From Trachythela sp. YZ-2020 (Eukaryota; Cnidaria; Anthozoa; Malacalcyonacea; Clavulariidae): 64,000 nt of DNA. Below the pieces are notes generated by a model, which was given only the letters and a program-made list of their open reading frames with translations, was not told the DNA's origin and searched no databases. Numbering within the stretch: the stretch's first letter is position 1; the number at the start of each line of letters is the position of its first letter. The translations under genes were made by a program, and so were the position numbers. The stretch is from assembly GCA_016169945.1 (NCBI GenBank), contig JADLSH010000184.1, positions 3,410,001-3,474,000 on the forward strand. Direction: 5' to 3'. This document shows positions 59,001 to 64,000 of this stretch, one piece after another.

Positions 59001-60465
59001 GATCGTAGTGTCGATGTTTGAATACAAAAATCACAAGAAACGTTTATCAATTTACATGTAAAGTCTACGATATCTTTAAACTTACTTTTACGGTCTTTAT
59101 TTCTAAAAATCCCCTCACATTTTGCTTGATTATACTCAGGCTTTTTAAATTTTTGTCAATTTGTCAAATTACAATTCATGTTGTTGCTATGCTACGGCAT
59201 TTCAGAGAGTATCGTGGGTGTGTCAATTGCAAACAAAGACTAATAAAATACCTCCTCCGGTTTAAAAAATTATTTAGATTTCAAAATGAATATAATAAAG
59301 TGGAAATTGAACTTCGTGTCGTGCAATTTTGGTCGGAAATCAAACTTGTGATTACAAATCGCACTCCCGCTTCGCGGTCGTGCGATTTTGTAATCACGCG
59401 TTTGATTTCAGACCAAATTGCACTCCACTCAGTTCAATTACCATTATGAATTGAATTACTACAGTACAGGCAGTTGTGAGTTGTTTTCGTTGTTTTATGA
59501 AGTCGTTTCAATGTTTTAAAAAGGTTTCACTGCGAATGCGTAATAATATTTTCAATCCTTACTGTTTTGACTTTTGAGCCTCGAAACGCGGGACTGATTT
59601 TGCTATTATAGCGAAATATCTGCGTCAATGTCAAGATTTCATTGTTTTTCAACAACTGTAGAGCCACATTAAGTTTAATGCATCAGCAAAATTACAGTGA
59701 CGTCACAACTAGGTTCCACGTGCTCACATGCTAGCTTCAGAAGGACAGTGACTAAGCTGGGTAAATTCAAGTTAAACAAATAATATGAGTTATCGAAATT
59801 ATCTTGAAGCACTTGAGTAGGGAACTTACGCATGCGGGACGGCAATGTTAGAACCAGAGACGCCGGAAGGGAAGGGGGGAAATCGCCCCTCCTGGCTTTT
59901 CCTAAGGAAGGCAAAAGTGCCCTTTTAATATAAATAAGACAATAATAAAACTGCCAAAAGAGAGAATACAACTGTAAATTAGACGATCAGTTTATAACGG
60001 GAAAGTCATATTTCTATTGTTTTCGTTTTGTACTCCTTCAGATCTATATTGGTACATAGAAATGGGCGTAGTAGCGAAATGCCTTTACGTTCGCATTGGC
60101 CCCTCCCTGCTCTAACATCGCTTCGGCGTCCCTGGTAACAACGACGGCTATGAATATAATATTTTTGGGGGTAAAAAAGGAAAAACTAGATCTTACGGGA
60201 ATTTTAGACGTCGTTCTCCGTCTGTTTACAACGGCAAACCACAGATTTTCCATTTCCATTTCAAGCCGCTAGAGGCGGTACTCATCAAATTGGTGTCTTT
60301 TCTTCCTCAAACTGTATTAAATTCATGCGATGGATACTACACGACATGTTTGATATCGTATATTTGAAAGAGCTTGTTTTTGGTCGTCGTCGTCGCGTTG
60401 CCGTCCTACATGCATTAGGATGTTCTATACAAGATCCATGAAGTCCTTTATTGGAAGCACGGGTG
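56044..60465. other. Non-coding stretch with inverted repeats and small open frames
   Basis: 57625-57665 has four CTAATGTCGC-type units. 58565-58680 holds a small inverted repeat (TGCGATTTAATCACGAATCG and complement). 59298-59442 is a hairpin of ~70-bp arms around CCCGCTTCGCGG. The minus-strand frame 58273-58031 (ALENNFPAACSKIPRIFHAR...) looks coding-like but has no ATG and no recognised domain. The plus frame 59018-59449 overlaps the hairpin and is probably fortuitous. Confidence 0.4.
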
Positions 60466-60573
60466 GCAGATGCGGTTAGCGCGCTGTCTCTTACCTCAGA
60501 GTTAAGCTGACTATACAGCAGGTCGAGGGCATGGATTTACTCAGGTTGGGTAACCTCAGGGCGCTTGATAAAC

Positions 60574-61672
60574 CACAGGCGGCCCAATTTTGGGTAGAGT
60601 TGTATTTATAGTATACTATATAAAGATTGTATTATGGTAAAAATATGTGATGAAAATATATATTTTAAATAAAAATTTACTTGCATAACTTGTTGTTTGT
60701 GTTCTCCTTTTATCCCTACCTTGTTGAGCTATGAATTCATCGAAAAATTTTGCTTGATGCCTGCGGTCGACGCCGAATACTTAATAGGAGTTAAAGGCTA
60801 ATTATTCGCAGCCCCGGATCCGTCGAGACAAACATGCCAATACGAATATTCTCCCTCTTAAATTGCTTTATTCTCCAAGAAAATTCGCCAGCATGTAGAA
60901 CAAACACCGATCTTTTCATATATAACGATACTTTAACATCTCGGGCAAACATCTAAACCAATTTTTGATCAATATAAATCAAAATCCCCACTCTGTTGAA
61001 CTGACAACGACCGAAAATGGAGACATCGGCAACTTGGCCACCTGGCCTCCTCTACCGTTGAGATTTGCAGGGGGGGTGCTATGCCAATCAGCGCACAGCA
61101 TGCAAATACCAAACAGATATTTCCGGTTACAGCCAGCCAATCACGACCGCACTTGCAATTGTTTACATATTTCAAAATCTGATATTCAAAAAGACTACAT
61201 ATCAAGATGTTGTCGTCGCACCCCCCCTGCAAATCTCAACGGTAGAGGAGGCCAGGTGGCCAAGTTGCCGATGTGTCCATTTTCGGTCGTTGTCAGTTCA
61301 ACAGAGTGGGGATTTTGATTTATATTGATCAAAAAATGGTTTAAAAATTGCCCGAGATGTTAAAGTATCGTTATATATGAAAAGATCGGCGTTTGTTCTA
61401 CATGCTGGCGAATTTTCTTGGAGAATAAAGCAATTTAAGAGGGAGAATATTCGTATTGGCATGTTTGTCTCGACGGATCCGGGGCTGCGAATAATTAGCC
61501 TTTAACTCCTATTCATAGCTCAACAAAGTAGGGATTAAAAGTGAACACAAACAACAAGTTAGGCAAGTAAATTTTATTTAAAATATATATTTTCATCACA
61601 TATTTTTACCATAATACAATATTTATATAGTATACCATAAATACAACTCTACCCAAGATTGGGCCGCCTGTG
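60574..61672. mobile_element. 1.1-kb fold-back element with 7-bp target duplication
   Basis: Arms 60574-61077 and 61219-61672 are inverted copies (CACAGGCGGCCCAATTTTGG outward; GATTTGCAGGGGGGGTGC inward) around a ~140-bp spacer. The left arm has about 50 extra bases near 60735-60785. GATAAAC flanks both sides (60567-60573 and 61673-61679). Confidence 0.85.
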
Positions 61673-61687
61673 GATAAACTCATGTAA

Positions 61688-62808
61688 GGGAGCGTTCATA
61701 ATTTATGTGGTGAGGGGCTATGAGGATTTTGCATTTTGAAATATTTTTTTAGGCAAGCCCCCAAAACAACAGACATTCAATAGTAACAAAAAATCATGAT
61801 CCCCCCAAAAAAACTATTCAAATAAAACTATTTGTTTTCCTTTGTTTCATGTTGTGCTCAACTTGTATTTAATTTAAAGCATTTGAAATCTCATGAGGGT
61901 ATACGAAACTCGACACCTTTTCTACTCAAGACACGCCTTCCTCCACGTGTCCGACTATGCGATATAATTGATTTAAGCAAACTATAATTAAATATGATTT
62001 ATTCGATGTTGGATTCGTCACCTCACGAATCTGAATAGTTTCAATAACCAATTCCAGTGCTATAAATCCAGGAACTTTTGCTGTGGCGTTTATACGTGAT
62101 GGTAGGAGCGTAGTGGTTTAGTCTGAATGATTGAAAGAAGGTTGTCCTGGAAAAAGTCAAAACCTTGAAGTATAAACCTTAAACTCTAAGCGTGCAAAGC
62201 ACATGAATATGGGGCAGGCAAAAATAGGCTATTTTTTAATTCTTTGAGTTGTATGATACAAAATACCATTAGTGTGAATAATGTAGTATATGCGCTACTG
62301 TTTACAACACAACCTAACCTATATATCCATGCCCTCATGATGCTTTGCACGCTAAGAGTTTGAGGTTTAAAGTTTAAGGTTTTGACTTTTTTCAGAGCAA
62401 CTTTTTTTGAATTAACTGTATATATTGTACAGTATATAGAGGGTAACAAATTTATCTATATATTAGTGTTGCACAACTGTCGAGTATCAACCCTTTGGAA
62501 ACTAAAATTCATTAATATATTCGTGACATTCATATTCGTAGACAAGTTTGCCTTGCTCATTTTTGCGACTTTTCGACAAAATATTTCACGAGGCTATATT
62601 TTTGTGATTTCGATATGCCGACAATGAAACAAAGCTTAAAATGGAAAGGGCTAAAAAATTTAATTGGAAAGTTTTTTTATGACCCCCCCCCCTTCCAGAT
62701 TCTTAACTTGTTCTCTACAGCCCCCCCCCTAAAATTACTGGTAAAAATAGCTGACCTCCCCATAAAATCCTCATAGCCCCCCCCACCACATAAATTATGA
62801 ACGCTCCC
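61688..62808. mobile_element. 1.12-kb TIR element with TAA target duplication, holding a nested element
   Basis: GGGAGCGTTCATAATTTATG at 61688 pairs with its complement ending at 62808; the repeat continues for ~45 bp through GGCTATGAGGATTTT. TAA flanks at 61685-61687 and 62809-62811. No transposase is encoded. Terminal C/G runs at 62683 and 62778 are part of its ends. Confidence 0.85.
62148..62394. mobile_element. ~247-bp inverted-repeat element nested in the preceding one
   Basis: TGGAAAAAGTCAAAACCTTG at 62148 pairs with CAAGGTTTTGACTT-like sequence ending at 62394, and the repeat extends to GCGTGCAAAGCA (about 55 bp). The target duplication is not clear. Confidence 0.7.
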
Positions 62809-62995
62809 TAAGTTGAGATTGGCTGGTTCTCTCCTGTGCTTCGAGGGCTTTCCTCCGGGTACTCCGGTTTTCCTTCCTCGCTAAAAACTAACTCTTAGGC
62901 ACCAACCACTAACCACTAACTAATCCTCGGAACCTTTGTCAGTTGGGTTGCAAAACCTGTTAAGACTTCCACCCACCTCAGAGTGGTAAACTATT

Positions 62996-64000
62996 AAACT
63001 TAAACTTGTTGGAATTAATCTTCCTGACGAAGTGTCTCCTTTAAAGAGAGCAACAAGGCTTCCTAATACCTCTCCTTTCCGCCAAATCCAAAGCAATACC
63101 AATGTGCGCAAAAATTATTTTTATCCGAGAACAGTCATCATAATTATGGAATCATATTTCATTTAATCCCTCCTCTAAACCAAGTATTCCAAGTTTCAAG
63201 ATCGACAATCGCTATGTCTTCAATCAAGTCGTTCACAGTTTAACTTACTAATTCGTATGTTTTGTGTTTGTATTTTGTTATTGCTGTTGTTGTTGTTGTT
63301 GCCATGTTGTTGTTGTTGTTGTGTTTTTTTTTGTTTTTCTTTCTTTGTTCAATTAGATAATATTTACGATATTTTTATATAGCAGTAATTCTATTCTACA
63401 TTTAAATATGTACATAATTATATATGTTAATTAGTTAAATCCTCCTAGTATAGTTTAATACTGTTTTAGGAGCCGAGTAATTCAATAGAGCATTAATTAA
63501 AGCATTAAAGCCCCACTGAATTCGATAGAAGGACTATAGACATGACAAGGGGCTCGACTATTGTTTAACTTTCATGACGTGTCCGCGAGCGCACGAATGG
63601 GAACTTTAAACTGTCAATGTATGTATCTAGAGCGCATGTTGAACTAACAGGTTCGCGCGTCCCGATTAAGGTAGAAAAGAAAATCTATTTAGTCTCGTTA
63701 ATCTCGTGAACTAAAGTTGGTTTCCACCTCGACTGTAATGAAATAGAAATATGTAACACTGATAACATGTCATCAATTTCAGTATAATAGGAACGGAAAG
63801 AGACAATAATCTGAAGAAAAAACTAACTACAAATAAACTAAAATAAAAAGATCACTAAATTTGAGTATAATGTTTAATGAAAGATTGAAGAGAAATGTGA
63901 GATGAAAGAGTAAATATTGTGATGCTGAATATATCTGATCGTGCACTTTAACCTGTAGCTACTCCTAGTTTACAAAATATTTGGTTAAATAAGTACTATA
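62996..64000. other. Non-coding tail of the window
   Basis: Contains a (GTT)n run at 63283-63322. 63540-63600 resembles 54545-54560 in a short stretch (CTCGACTATTGTTTAACTTT). No gene is supported. Confidence 0.5.

Larger units (their letters stand above)
60466..62995 (+). mobile_element. tRNA-derived SINE split by two inverted-repeat elements
   Basis: 60466-60573 reads GGTGGCAGATGCGGTTAGCG and GGTCGAGGGCATGGATT, a decayed tRNA-like head (A and B box equivalents). After the fold-back (60574-61672) and the TIR element (61688-62808), the sequence resumes with GGCTGGTTCTCTCCTGTGCT and CTCCGGGTACTCCGGTTTTC, the SINE body motif also seen at 37265. The order supports one SINE opened twice. The 3-prime end is unclear. 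Confidence 0.55.

Noticed and set aside
60965..61328. Overlapping frames of 87-117 codons on both strands
   Set aside because: They lie in the arms of the 1.1-kb fold-back and mirror each other.

Overview
The window looks like metazoan nuclear DNA, most likely from a cnidarian (probably an anthozoan). It is AT-rich, has spliced genes with GT..AG introns, and is crowded with non-LTR retrotransposons, tRNA-derived SINEs, TIR elements, fold-back palindromes and microsatellites. No prokaryotic gene organisation is visible. The phylum call is inference from gene and repeat families; no rRNA or mitochondrial marker is present.

The only host gene family I can name is a minus-strand cluster resembling CTHRC1 (collagen triple helix repeat containing 1), a small secreted protein. 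It has three coding exons, all with phase-0 introns: signal peptide, short Gly-X-Y collagen stretch plus linker, and a conserved C-terminal globular domain. One copy (gene D, 48.7-50.4 kb) is intact at 210 codons. Gene C (34.0-36.5 kb) carries an 8-nt insertion that shifts the last exon. Lone first exons lie at 338-430 and 22144-22236, a lone intact last exon at 9805-10152, and a last exon cut off by a duplication junction at 29664-29742. Genes A, A-prime and C share a TATA box, an untranslated leader exon and a ~100-nt leader intron.

The cluster grew by segmental duplication. 1-10190, 21817-29742 and 29743-34430 are three versions of one segment, and the 5-prime flanks contain ~1.1 kb modules repeated in tandem. 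Because the copies align, they give empty sites that define later insertions: a 3.76 kb TIR element with TTA target duplication (4975-8733), a 579-bp long-TIR element with a 10-bp duplication (27990-28568), and a 2.1 kb fold-back (46551-48632).

Region by region: 0-10 kb, duplicated segment with a TIR element holding a broken, twice-interrupted zinc-finger-like gene; 10-16 kb, gene-free AT-rich DNA with a 21-bp minisatellite; 16.3-20.2 kb, a nearly full CR1/L2-group LINE, dead; 21.8-34.4 kb, two more segment copies; 34-38 kb, gene C and a tRNA-derived SINE; 38-41 kb, palindromes and a hammerhead-ribozyme-like motif beside (TA)n; 41.1-45.7 kb, a LINE inside a LINE, the inner one with an internal inversion; 46.5-50.4 kb, fold-back plus intact gene D; 50.4-64 kb, mostly non-coding with MITEs, minisatellites, two nested elements that split a SINE, and a fragment that may derive from a Polinton-like element.

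The most informative points are the CTHRC1-like cluster with modular in-frame exons, the nested LINE puzzle that restores in frame, the empty-site-proven transposon with an uncharacterised gene, and the LINE/SINE pair sharing a 3-prime tail.
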